The notes below the pieces were generated by a model. That model saw nothing but the letters and a program-made list of their open reading frames with translations, ran no database searches and was not told the origin of the DNA. The position numbers were made by a program, and so were the translations under genes. A stretch of DNA of 64,000 nucleotides from GCA-003244245 sp050699635 (GTDB taxonomy: Bacteria > Actinomycetota > Actinomycetes > Mycobacteriales > Pseudonocardiaceae): positions 15,493 to 79,492 of the forward strand of contig JBOHFK010000009.1 of assembly GCA_050699635.1 (NCBI GenBank), read 5' to 3'. Positions within the stretch are counted from its first letter, which is position 1, and every line of letters starts with the position of its first letter. This document shows, piece after piece, positions 1-7,735 of this stretch.

Positions 1-241
1 GCACCGAGGCGGCCAGCGGCGCGACGATAAGGCCGAACGTCCCGAACACCACCAGGAAACCCAGCGCCATCACCGCCGTCGCGGCCAGCGCCCGGGCCAC
101 CGCCGCGACCCGGTTGCGCGGCTGGGCGTCGTCCCCGGCGACGACCAGGGTCAGGTAGGCGGGCAGCATCGCGAAGCCACACGGGTTCAGCGCCGCGACC
201 AGGCCGGCGGCCAGCGCGAAACCGAGTGTCTCGAGGTCCAT
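1..241 (-). CDS. CcdA-family cytochrome c biogenesis membrane protein (partial)
   Basis: The reading frame starts at the ATG complementary to 239-241 and runs off the left edge, so only the first 80 residues are visible. They begin MDLETLGFALAAGLVAALNP and contain the CcdA/DsbD transmembrane signature NPCGFAMLPAYL followed by a second hydrophobic segment. Proteins of this family move electrons from cytoplasmic thioredoxin across the membrane to extracytoplasmic thiol proteins. The start lies 16 bp after the stop of the thioredoxin-like lipoprotein gene upstream on the same strand, which fits a two-gene operon in which this protein reduces that lipoprotein. The family call rests on the motif; the partnership is inferred from context. 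Confidence 0.8.
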   Translation of the reverse strand, partial: MDLETLGFALAAGLVAALNPCGFAMLPAYLTLVVAGDDAQPRNRVAAVARALAATAVMALGFLVVFGTFGLIVAPLAASV

Positions 242-257
242 GGGTGACCGCCGCGCC

Positions 258-785
258 TCACACGCCGGACAGCTTGCCGATGCGCGCGGCGAGATCCTGC
301 TCGGACATGGAGCCCTTGACGACCTGGACCGAGCCGTCGGACCCGATGAACGCATACGCCGGCTGGGAGGTCACCCCGAACCGCCGCCACACCGAGGCAT
401 CCAGATCAGCGAGGTGGGTGAAGGAGCCCAGCTGATACTTGGAGACGAAGTCCTGCATCGCGGGCACCTGGTCCTGCGCGGCGACCCCGACGAAGGTGAC
501 GTGGGTCGCGTTGGCCTGGGCGACCTTGCCCACGGTCGGCGCCTCGCGCTGGCAAATCGGGCACCACGGCGCCCAGAACCACAGCACGGCGGGCTTGCCG
601 GCCAGGCTCTGCCCGGAGAAGCCCTTGCCGTCGATGGTCTTGGCGGTGAACTGGAGCTTGTCGGCACCAGCCTGAGTGTGCTGTGCCCCGTTGCCGGCCG
701 GTTGACCGGTGGTCGTGGGGCTGCCACAACCCACCAGCAGTGCGATCGCGGCGATCACCAATCCGAGCGACCGGACGTATTTCAC
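258..785 (-). CDS. Thioredoxin-like lipoprotein (TlpA/DsbE/MPT53 type)
   Basis: This is a 175-residue protein with a lipoprotein signal peptide whose lipobox is LVGC (Cys20). The mature part is a redoxin fold with the active-site motif WCPIC (Cys75 and Cys78) preceded by FWAPW, as in actinobacterial secreted DsbE/DsbF-like proteins. It should be anchored to the outer face of the membrane and act as a disulfide oxidoreductase on extracytoplasmic proteins or c-type cytochromes. The CcdA-type gene follows after 16 bp and would be its electron donor. Length and domain layout are normal for the family. Whether it oxidises or reduces substrates cannot be read from the sequence. Confidence 0.88.
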   Translation of the reverse strand: MKYVRSLGLVIAAIALLVGCGSPTTTGQPAGNGAQHTQAGADKLQFTAKTIDGKGFSGQSLAGKPAVLWFWAPWCPICQREAPTVGKVAQANATHVTFVGVAAQDQVPAMQDFVSKYQLGSFTHLADLDASVWRRFGVTSQPAYAFIGSDGSVQVVKGSMSEQDLAARIGKLSGV

Positions 786-943
786 CGCAACAACCTCTCG
801 TTGTAGGTGACCTCCAGCCCGTTTGTGAGCGGGATCCGGTCGCTACGGTAGTGCGTGCGATGCTGGCGAAGTGGCCAGACTTATTACCAAGTCCGGAATC
901 TCTGCTGACTGAGGTCTTCGCTGGGCCTTGCGCCTGGGCCTTG

Positions 944-974
944 CGCCTGGGCGTTCCGGCGTGGCGCCCAGGCG
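944..974 (-). terminator. Hairpin after the MFS gene
   Basis: Ten-base arms CGCCTGGGCG (944-953) and CGCCCAGGCG (965-974) pair across an 11-base loop, 14 bp beyond the MFS stop codon. There is no T-run, as is usual for actinobacterial terminators. A 13-bp tandem repeat (TGGGCCTTGCGCC, 922-934 and 935-947) overlaps the left arm. Confidence 0.5.
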
Positions 975-987
975 GGCCGTCCAACAA

Positions 988-3543
988 TCACCAGTTTGCC
1001 GGGCGAGCGTGCCAGCCACATGGGGGTTCCCCCCGACCTCGACCCTGGTATGCGCCATGAGCCTGCGGTGCGGGTGCACTGCTTGATTCCCCAGCGGTGG
1101 GCGCCGGAGAAGCCGCCGGGTTCGGGCATCTCGGCGCTGGGGTGGGATTCACCGAGGGCGTGTGGCCGGTCTGCTGCTGGGCCGGCGGGGCATCGAGGCC
1201 TTGCGACGGTGTGCGCGCGGTGACGGGATAGTCGGCAGCTGGCTGCCAGCGTGACGTTGCTTCCCGCAGAACCAAGGCCTGGCCGCCAATGGCGCTGTTG
1301 TTGCCAGCGGACGGCCTCGTCGCTGGTGGCCGGTGTTGGACAGCGGCGGTGTGCGGGCTCGGTGCGGTGGACCTCAGCAGTGCTGACTGTTCGTTGCCGG
1401 CCGTGGCCGGGTTGTCCTCGTGTCGGGGCACCGCCGGAACCTGGCTCTGGGGGACGGCCGATCCCTGGGTGGGGGCAGCGGCGGAGTTCGTCGTCGAGCC
1501 GTTCGTCGAAGTTGGCCAGAGGGCTACGGCTGCCACCAGGATCGGCGCCGCCAGGGCCGTCACCACCAGCCCCGGCTTGCGCCACCGCGGCCCCGGCACG
1601 GGAACTCGCTGCGCAAGCCCGACCGCAGCGGATTCGAGGTCCAGGAGCACGATGTCGTGCCGCACCGGGCTGCTGGACATGGAGTCGTTGGACACTGGGT
1701 GGCTGGACACCGGGCCGCTGGACACTGGATTGCTGCCCACAGTGATACGGGATGCGGCCGGAGCGAACCCGGAGGCAGCGGCGACCAGGAGGTAGGTGCC
1801 AGGGATGGGTACCGGAAGCCGGTAGGAGCCGTCCGACCCGGTGCGGCTCACCGCGATCTCCCGGCCGGCCGTGTCGATCAACGTCAGTGGGGTGCCCACC
1901 AGCGGACTTCCGTTGTGGCGCCGGACCGTGCCGCTGATCGCCGTTTCGGTGTCCGGCGGGATGATTGCGCTCTCCGCCGGCTCGGTGCCGCGCAGCGGGA
2001 CCTCCCGGATGACCCAGGCGGCGATGAGCGCGAGCACGGCGATCAGCGCGGCCCACAGGAACACCTGCTGGACGCCACTGGTGATCGCCGCCTGGTAGGC
2101 CTCGCGCAGAGGGGCGGGCAGCGCGTTGAGCATGCCCGGGGTGACGTGACCGCCGCCGACGCCGGCCGGTGCGCCGCCGGCCGGGCCGGCAGTCGGACCA
2201 CTGGTGGCGAATGTCGACTGCACCCGCTGGGCGAACAGGGTGCCCAGCAGCGACACCCCGAGCGAGCCCCCCAGCGTGCGGAACAGGGTGACGGCGCCGC
2301 TGGCCGCGCCGACGTCGCGCTGGGCGACGCTGTTCTGTGCCACCAGCTGGGTGGACTGCATCAGCAGACCCATGCCGGCGCCCAGCGCGACCATGTACAT
2401 CGAGGTGGTGAGCGCCCTGGTGGTGGTGCTCATGGTGGCCAGCAGCCCCAGCCCGGTGATCAGCAGGACCGCGCCGACGATCAGCAGGGGGCGGTAGCGG
2501 CCGGTGCGGGTGACCAACTGCCCGCCCAGTAGCGAGGTGGTCAGCATCCCGGCCATCAGCGGCAGCAGCAGCAGACCACTGCTGGTCGCCGAGGCGCCCT
2601 GCACGTTCTGCTGGAACTGCGGCAGGAACGTCATCGCGCCGAACAGGGCGAACCCGGTGAACAGGGTGAGGATCGTGGCGGCGCTGAAGTTGCGGCTGCG
2701 GAACAGCGTCAGCGACAGGATCGGCTCGGTGACCCGGCGCTCGACCGAGACGAACGCCGCCAGCGCCACCACCGTGACCACGCCGAGAGCGACGATCGGC
2801 ACGGAGGTCCAGGCGTACTGGGTGCCGCCCCAGCTGGTGAGCAGGGTCAGCGCCGCGATCCCGGCGGCAAGCAATCCGGCGCCCAGCCAGTCGATCCTGA
2901 CCTGGCCCGCGCGGCGTCCCGGCAGGTGCATGGTCAGCGCGACGACGACCAGAGCGAGCACGCCCAGTGGCAGGTTGATGTAGAACGCCCACCGCCAGCT
3001 GAGATTGTCGGTGAGGAAGCCGCCGAGCAATGGCCCGCCGATGAACGCCAGCGGCATCACCGCGACCATCATGCCCTGGTAGCGGGCCCGTTCCCGGAGT
3101 GGCACCAGGTCGGCGATGATCGCCACCGCACCGACCATCAGGCCACCGGCGCCCAGGCCCTGCAGTCCCCGGAACCCGATCAGCTGGCTCATGTTCTGGG
3201 ACAGCCCGGCCAGCGCGGACCCGGCCAGGAACAGCGCGATCGAGCCCATGAACACGCCCTTGCGACCGTAGAGGTCCCCGAGCTTGGCCCACACCGGGGT
3301 GGATATCGCGGTGGCCAGCGTGTACGCGGTGACCACCCAGGACAGGTGGGCCAGGCCACCCAGCTCACCGACGATGGTCGGCATCGCGGTGCCCACGACG
3401 AGGTTGTCCAGCATCGCGAGCAACATGGCTATCAGCAGACCGCTCATCACCGTGTAGATCTCCCGCTTGGACCGTGGTTGGTCCGCTGCTGAGTCAGGGG
3501 GTGCGGCGGGTCGTGGTGCGACTCGCTCGACAGTGGTCGTCAT
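988..3543 (-). CDS. DHA2-type MFS drug exporter with a long C-terminal extension
   Basis: The product is 851 residues. About 515 residues form a 14-helix major facilitator of the EmrB/QacA (DHA2) type, with the loop motif LGDLYGRKG after helix 2. The start ATG is preceded by a GGAGG ribosome site. The extension is unusual. Roughly residues 515-610 look like a carboxypeptidase-regulatory/CnaB-like beta domain (ISGTVRRHNGSPLVGTPLTL and GSDGSYRLPVPIPGTYLL). A Ser/Pro-rich repeated stretch follows, then one more hydrophobic helix (GLVVTALAAPILVAAVALW), then about 180 Pro/Ala/Ser/Gln-rich residues. The gene is divergent from a TetR regulator with a shared palindromic operator, so it is probably the regulated exporter. 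The substrate is unknown. The low-complexity tail could be partly non-native coding. Confidence 0.85.
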   Translation of the reverse strand: MTTTVERVAPRPAAPPDSAADQPRSKREIYTVMSGLLIAMLLAMLDNLVVGTAMPTIVGELGGLAHLSWVVTAYTLATAISTPVWAKLGDLYGRKGVFMGSIALFLAGSALAGLSQNMSQLIGFRGLQGLGAGGLMVGAVAIIADLVPLRERARYQGMMVAVMPLAFIGGPLLGGFLTDNLSWRWAFYINLPLGVLALVVVALTMHLPGRRAGQVRIDWLGAGLLAAGIAALTLLTSWGGTQYAWTSVPIVALGVVTVVALAAFVSVERRVTEPILSLTLFRSRNFSAATILTLFTGFALFGAMTFLPQFQQNVQGASATSSGLLLLPLMAGMLTTSLLGGQLVTRTGRYRPLLIVGAVLLITGLGLLATMSTTTRALTTSMYMVALGAGMGLLMQSTQLVAQNSVAQRDVGAASGAVTLFRTLGGSLGVSLLGTLFAQRVQSTFATSGPTAGPAGGAPAGVGGGHVTPGMLNALPAPLREAYQAAITSGVQQVFLWAALIAVLALIAAWVIREVPLRGTEPAESAIIPPDTETAISGTVRRHNGSPLVGTPLTLIDTAGREIAVSRTGSDGSYRLPVPIPGTYLLVAAASGFAPAASRITVGSNPVSSGPVSSHPVSNDSMSSSPVRHDIVLLDLESAAVGLAQRVPVPGPRWRKPGLVVTALAAPILVAAVALWPTSTNGSTTNSAAAPTQGSAVPQSQVPAVPRHEDNPATAGNEQSALLRSTAPSPHTAAVQHRPPATRPSAGNNSAIGGQALVLREATSRWQPAADYPVTARTPSQGLDAPPAQQQTGHTPSVNPTPAPRCPNPAASPAPTAGESSSAPAPQAHGAYQGRGRGEPPCGWHARPANW

Positions 3544-3566
3544 CGAGGTCCTCCATCACCCGATCG

Positions 3567-3633
3567 CTTACTTGACGACCGGCTAGTTCCATCGAGGTGT
3601 ACGGTATCACCTACTAGCCGGTCGTCAAGTAAG
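3567..3633. promoter_or_regulatory. Divergent promoter and TetR operator with 21-bp perfect inverted repeat
   Basis: Between the MFS and TetR genes two 21-bp arms are exact reverse complements (3567-3587 and 3613-3633) with 25 bp between them. Each arm is itself a near-palindrome (12 of 18 central positions), so each could bind one TetR dimer. On the minus strand the right arm contains TTGACG with TACCGT 16 bp downstream, a plausible -35/-10 pair for the MFS gene. Binding there would block transcription. Confidence 0.75.
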
Positions 3634-3665
3634 TTGGCCGGGTGAGTTGAGAAAGGCTGGGCAGG

Positions 3666-4226
3666 ATGGACGAACGGCGCACCGACACCCGGGAGGCGAT
3701 CCGCTCGGTGGCACTGGAGTTGTTCGCCGAGCAGGGCTACGACAAGACCTCGCTACGGGAGATCTCCGAGCGGCTGGGGGTGACCAAGGCCGCGGTCTAC
3801 TACCACTTCAAGACCAAGGAGGAGATCCTACTGAGCCTGATCGAGGACTTCCTTTCCCAGGTCGACGACCTGGCGGACTGGGCCCAGTCCCGGCCCGCCG
3901 ATGTGGCGACCCGCCACGAGGTGTTGCGCCGCTACAGCGACGTGCTGGACGGGCGGACCACGCAGCTCGCCCGGTTCCTGCACGAGGGCCAGGCCGCGAT
4001 CCGTGACCTGGCCGCGGGGGCGGACATGCGCAAGCGGCTGGACCGCCTCATCAGCACCCTCGCCCCACCCGACCGATCACTCACCGCCCAGCTGCGCGCC
4101 CGCCTGGCCGTCATAGCGCTGCACCTGGGCACCTTCACCGCCCCCGACATCGACGCCACAGACCAGCAACGCCGCGACACCGCCCTCCAGATCGCCATGG
4201 AGATCGTCGACCCCAACCCTGCCTAG
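3666..4226 (+). CDS. TetR-family transcriptional regulator
   Basis: This 186-residue protein has a classic N-terminal TetR helix-turn-helix (about residues 10-55, including LREISERLGVTKAAVYYHFKTKEEIL) and a ligand-binding helical C-terminal domain of normal size. The ATG at 3666 is preceded by a purine-rich ribosome site, and upstream codons do not extend the domain. The gene is divergent from the MFS exporter, and the intergenic region holds a long perfect palindrome. The obvious reading is a local repressor of the exporter and of itself that is released by a substrate of the pump. The ligand cannot be predicted. Confidence 0.9.
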   Translation: MDERRTDTREAIRSVALELFAEQGYDKTSLREISERLGVTKAAVYYHFKTKEEILLSLIEDFLSQVDDLADWAQSRPADVATRHEVLRRYSDVLDGRTTQLARFLHEGQAAIRDLAAGADMRKRLDRLISTLAPPDRSLTAQLRARLAVIALHLGTFTAPDIDATDQQRRDTALQIAMEIVDPNPA

Positions 4227-4361
4227 CCCAGCACAATCGACCGGATGCATTGTACTCAGGAAAGGGGGTATCAGACGTCTTCGATTGGAGGGGGTCCAAA
4301 TCTGGCAGAAAATGCTCGCACACACGATTTTCTCGACGCAGACGCGCGCTGGACCGCGAGG

Positions 4362-4422
4362 TAATATACCCTGAGAGAGTTCGTCCTCAGTTGTGATCTC
4401 AGTTAGTGAGATAGGGGCGATG
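4362..4422 (+). promoter_or_regulatory. Leader before the radical SAM gene
   Basis: This AT-richer leader contains a possible -10 element TAATAT (4362-4367) and a perfect 6-bp inverted repeat ATCTCA/TGAGAT at 4396-4401 and 4407-4412. An ATG at 4420 preceded by GGGG opens only a 21-codon frame that ends inside the radical SAM gene, so the latter seems to start at TTG 4445. The short frame could be a leader peptide or the trace of a further frameshift. Confidence 0.35.
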
Positions 4423-4444
4423 ACGAGCGGCTCGGGGAAATTCG

Positions 4445-5801
4445 TTGAACAGGACCTCGGACATATTCGCGATTCCGTTGGGTGACGGGGCCTATCTGGT
4501 GTACGCGCCGCTGCACGGCGTGGCCTTCGCAGCCACGAAGGCCCTGGTTTCGGCGCTGCCGGACGTGCTGGCCGAGCAAGGTGGAGAGGACAGCCTGGTC
4601 GCGTTTGTCCGCGAGACCGGACTGTTGAGAAAACCCTTTTCGCCTGTCACCCGCCAACGGGGCGACCCTGACCCGACCACGGTGACCCTGTTTCTGACTA
4701 CTGCGTGGAACCTGCGCTGCACGTACTGTTATGCCTCGGCGGGAGACAGCCCCGCCACGTACATGACAATGGATGTTGCACGGCAGGGGATCGACTTCGT
4801 CATCGCTAACGCTCGTCGCAAAGGACGAGCCGTTTGTCGGGGTGAACTACCATGGTGGCGGGGAACCGAGCGTGCACTGGAACCTCATGACCGGTTCGCT
4901 GGCGTACGCCCACGAGCAGGCGTGCGACCTCGACGTCATCGCTGCGTCGGCGGGCAACGGGGTGTTCACCGACCGCCAGATCGACTGGATGATTGCCAAC
5001 CTCAACGGCGGCATGAGCCTGTCTTTCGATGGCCTGCCTGAGGTGCACGACCGGCACCGGCCGACCGTTCGGGGCACGGGATCGAGCGGTCGCGTCATGC
5101 ACACGATGGGGCGATTCACCGACGCGAACTATCCCTACGCCGTGCGGCTGACCGTCACCGCCGAGCAGATACCGCTGCTGCCGGACTCCGTCGAGTTCGT
5201 GCTGTCGAACTTCACACCGATGCGGGTCCAGGTGGAGCCTGCCTACCAGCTCGGACGGCACGAGGGAAAGCCGGACGCGGAGACCGAGGAGTTCATCGCG
5301 GCCTACCGGGAGGCCCAGGGTCGGGCCGCTCGTTATGGCCACGAGCTGATCTACAGCGCGGCGCGGGTGGGGACGCTCACCAACCATTTCTGCGGGGTGA
5401 CCCAGGACAACTTCTGCCTGAGTCCTGCGGGAAACGTCTCAGCTTGTTTCGAGGCGTTCTCTGAGGATAACCAGTTCGCGGACGTCTTCTTCTACGGCAC
5501 AGCCGGGCCGGAGGGTTACACGTTCGATATGGAGGTGCTCGAACGGCTGCGCGGACTGGGCGTCGAGCACCGGTCCTTCTGCGACGGATGCTTCGCCAAG
5601 TGGAACTGCGCGGGCGACTGCTACCACAAGTCACTGTCGGCGAACGGGAGGGGCGAGTTCTCCGGATCGCAGCGTTGCCATATCACCCGAGAACTGGTCA
5701 AGGATCAGGTGCTCGCCCGAATCGCCGAATCGGGGGGTCTCGTGTGGCGCGATGGACATGACGGCGAGCCCTGCGTCGTACACGGAGGCAAAGATGAGTG
5801 A
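4445..5801 (+). pseudogene. Radical SAM/SPASM maturase, frameshifted
   Basis: Two frames make one protein of about 450 residues. The first (4445 to about 4820) has an N-terminal YLVYAPLHG element and the radical SAM start LFLTTAWNLRCTYCYAS. The second (about 4823-5801) continues with VNYHGGGEP, the barrel and a SPASM domain (CxxCx5CxxxC in FCDGCFAKWNCAGDCYHKS, plus FCGVTQDNFC and a final RCHI). Removing one A from the AAA run at 4820-4822 restores RRKDEPFVGVNYHGGGEP exactly. The canonical CxxxCxxC cluster motif is also damaged: Trp (TGG 4706-4708) stands where the first Cys should be. SPASM enzymes usually modify peptides or proteins, and the likely substrate is the overlapping downstream Cys-rich lipoprotein. 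Two independent lesions suggest a dead gene. The start is TTG 4445 with GGGGAA upstream. Confidence 0.82.
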
Positions 5802-6681
5802 CGTCATGCTGCCCTGGCCGGAGCCACCGCGTCCCAAGAAGGATCGGCCGGCCCCGCACTACGAGATCCAGCGGGTGAGCAGCGACGGTTCCACCGGACC
5901 GGTCGAGGTGCTCCCGATCACCAGACCGCCGTGGGCGGCGGCGACGGGGCGGCGTGGCTTCCTCGGCGCGGGCATCGCGTCCTCGGTCGCGGCTGCCCTG
6001 CTGCTGAGCGCGTGCGATGACAGCAAGCCCAGATACCCGTCGACGCCACCCTCCAGCGACGAGTACCCGACCGACACGGAGACGCCTACCTACAGTCCAC
6101 CGCCTACCTACAGTCCACCCCCTGACACCTACAGTCCACCCCCTGACACGTATCAAGGAGGCGGAGGCCTGGTCTGCACCTGCAACAAGGTCTGCACCTG
6201 CATCCCCGTCTGTCAGGCTCACCGCCTTCTCGACCCCGACCCGATCGTCCGGCACATGGCCGAGATCGTCGTGCTCGCGATGGGCCTGGGTGAGCTCCCG
6301 TACTTGTGCTGGGCAGCCAGCCAGGCTCCGGCCCCGCTGCGCGCGTGTATCGAGGACCTGATCGGTCGCCTGCATTGCGGACGACGGCTCGGCATCGAGG
6401 ATCTGGCTGACGCTGAATATGGGTCCTACCTCGCCTCCGGCGACCCCGTAACCGCCCTGATGGCGGCGCAGGTTCTCTCCCTTCGTGCGGTGTCGCTCGG
6501 TACGAGGCTGACTGGCACAGTGGCGCAGCGCGTTGCGGAGGCCCTGATCGCCGGACGTGCCCTGCACCTCGAGCGCGCCCCCAATTGGAGCCCACAAGGT
6601 GCGGCCAGCCGGTCGCCTGCGGTTTTCTTGCGCAGGACGGCGATCCGGGTTTCCAGATCACTGACGGCGGCGCCGACTTAA
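5794..6681 (+). CDS. Tat-type lipoprotein with Cys-rich CTC motif, putative maturase substrate
   Basis: I do not recognise this 295-residue protein. It starts at ATG 5794 (GGAGG upstream), overlapping the radical SAM stop by 8 bp. Residues 1-50 are a Pro-rich cytoplasmic stretch. A twin-arginine signal follows (GRRGFLGAG, hydrophobic core, LLLSAC lipobox), so export as a folded lipoprotein is likely. After it come tandem TYSPPP units (18-21 bp DNA repeats, 6085-6141), a Gly run and a dense cysteine motif, CTCNKVCTCIPVC. The remainder is helical and ends with residues encoded by a sequence that is antisense to a dnaA fragment (6598-6656), so the native C-terminus may have been lost. Overlap with a SPASM enzyme and export as a folded protein suggest that it is modified in the cytoplasm first. 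That role is inferred. Confidence 0.65.
   Translation: MSDVMLPWPEPPRPKKDRPAPHYEIQRVSSDGSTGPVEVLPITRPPWAAATGRRGFLGAGIASSVAAALLLSACDDSKPRYPSTPPSSDEYPTDTETPTYSPPPTYSPPPDTYSPPPDTYQGGGGLVCTCNKVCTCIPVCQAHRLLDPDPIVRHMAEIVVLAMGLGELPYLCWAASQAPAPLRACIEDLIGRLHCGRRLGIEDLADAEYGSYLASGDPVTALMAAQVLSLRAVSLGTRLTGTVAQRVAEALIAGRALHLERAPNWSPQGAASRSPAVFLRRTAIRVSRSLTAAPT
6598..6656 (-). repeat. 59-bp fragment of dnaA, second copy
   Basis: This segment matches dnaA positions 10043-10101 at 55 of 59 bases in the same orientation. On the minus strand it would encode the dnaA stretch around LETRIAxLRKKxAGDRLAAP. Similarity ends sharply on both sides. It lies inside the 3' end of the Tat lipoprotein frame. Confidence 0.85.
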
Positions 6682-7620
6682 CCGGTCACGCAACGAGTCG
6701 CGCCACGAGCCCGGCTCGTTGGAGGGATCGCCGGTCGGGCCGAACGCCGCATCCAGCGCGTCGAGTGAGGCCTGCAGCGACCGGTGCAATCCGATGAAGG
6801 GTCCGGCTAGCGGTCCCTCTCCACTCAGTTCGCCATCCGCCTGCTCGAGGACATGCCTGATCCGCGCGACGGTGTCGGGATCGGTGGTGACCAGCGCCGC
6901 CTCGTCGCCGTCGATGCGCCAGCACATCCGGCTGGCGGCGAGCTGCTCGGGGGTGATGTCGCTGGTTTCGGTGATGTCGAGGGTGTCGACCTGGGCGGTC
7001 ACCCCGGCAGCGTTCACCCCCAGGCCGGCCAGCGCCCGTCCGGCCATGCTGGCGTCGGCCCGGACGAGCGCCTCGAGCAGGTGGTGGCTGCCCAGGGGTG
7101 CGCCCGCCGCCAGCGCCTCGGCCACCGCGAGCACCCGTTCGGCGGCCGGGGTTCGCCGTGCCGCCGCGCTACCCGGGCTCTCCGATGACGAGATGGCCGC
7201 GGCCTGCACCGTCGCGCGGATCTCCTCGAGCGAGGTGGTCTCGGCGAGCAGTTGCACCGCCACCCCGCCGCCCTCGCGCAGGATGCCGAGCAGCAGATGT
7301 TCCGGTCCGATGTGGTCGTGGTTCAGGCGCAGCGCCTCCCGCAGCGACAGCTCGAGAACCTTCTTGCACCGGGGTGTGAACGGGATGTGCCCGCTCGGCT
7401 CGGCGCTCCCCCGGCCGACGATGCGCTCGATGCCGGCCCGGACCGTCTCGGGGAGATAGCCGAGCTGGTGCAAGGTGCGGCTCGCGGCGTTCTCCGTCGG
7501 CACGGTGACGAGGCCGAGCAGCAGGTGCTCGGTGCCGATGTAGTTGTGGCCGAGCTCGCGGGCGCGCTCCTGCGCGCCGACGACGACCTGACGGGCCGGG
7601 TTGGTGAATCTCTCGAACAT
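6658..7620 (-). CDS. Clp N-domain protein without ATPase
   Basis: The 320-residue product begins MFERFTNPARQVVVGAQERA, the standard start of ClpC-type N domains, and carries two Clp_N repeats (GTEHLLLGLV and GPEHLLLGILREGG) within residues 1-145. Further helical repeats follow, but there are no Walker motifs, so it is not an unfoldase. Such stand-alone Clp_N proteins are common in actinobacteria and are thought to bind substrates or Clp partners. It is transcribed divergently from a small HTH protein across a short palindrome that may regulate both. The ATG is complementary to 7618-7620. The 3' end overlaps the lipoprotein gene by 24 bp in a convergent arrangement. Confidence 0.85.
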   Translation of the reverse strand: MFERFTNPARQVVVGAQERARELGHNYIGTEHLLLGLVTVPTENAASRTLHQLGYLPETVRAGIERIVGRGSAEPSGHIPFTPRCKKVLELSLREALRLNHDHIGPEHLLLGILREGGGVAVQLLAETTSLEEIRATVQAAAISSSESPGSAAARRTPAAERVLAVAEALAAGAPLGSHHLLEALVRADASMAGRALAGLGVNAAGVTAQVDTLDITETSDITPEQLAASRMCWRIDGDEAALVTTDPDTVARIRHVLEQADGELSGEGPLAGPFIGLHRSLQASLDALDAAFGPTGDPSNEPGSWRDSLRDRLSRRRRQ

Positions 7621-7641
7621 GTAGCCAGGATCGCAACCCTG

Positions 7642-7659
7642 TCAATACGCTACTATTGA
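7642..7659. promoter_or_regulatory. Palindrome in the divergent Clp-N/HTH promoter
   Basis: TCAATA (7642-7647) and TATTGA (7654-7659) form a perfect inverted repeat with a 6-bp spacer in an AT-rich patch between the two divergent genes. On the minus strand TTGACA lies just inside it, a consensus -35 for the Clp-N gene. This is a plausible operator for the adjacent HTH protein. Confidence 0.5.
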
Positions 7660-7697
7660 TATGGTTGGGCTGTCACGAACAGGGACAGGGACACCGA

Positions 7698-7735
7698 TTC
7701 TTATGGACACTGACTGTTCTTATGGACACTGACTG
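7698..7735 (+). repeat. 19-bp tandem duplication over a start codon
   Basis: TTCTTATGGACACTGACTG occurs twice back to back (7698-7716 and 7717-7735). Each copy holds an ATG. The first opens a 9-codon frame, and the second (7722) starts the HTH gene. Confidence 0.9.

Noticed and set aside
884..3292. An alternative 802-codon minus-strand frame inside the MFS gene
   Set aside because: Composition is Arg/Gly/Pro-rich with no domains; the overlapping frame encodes a clear 14-helix transporter.
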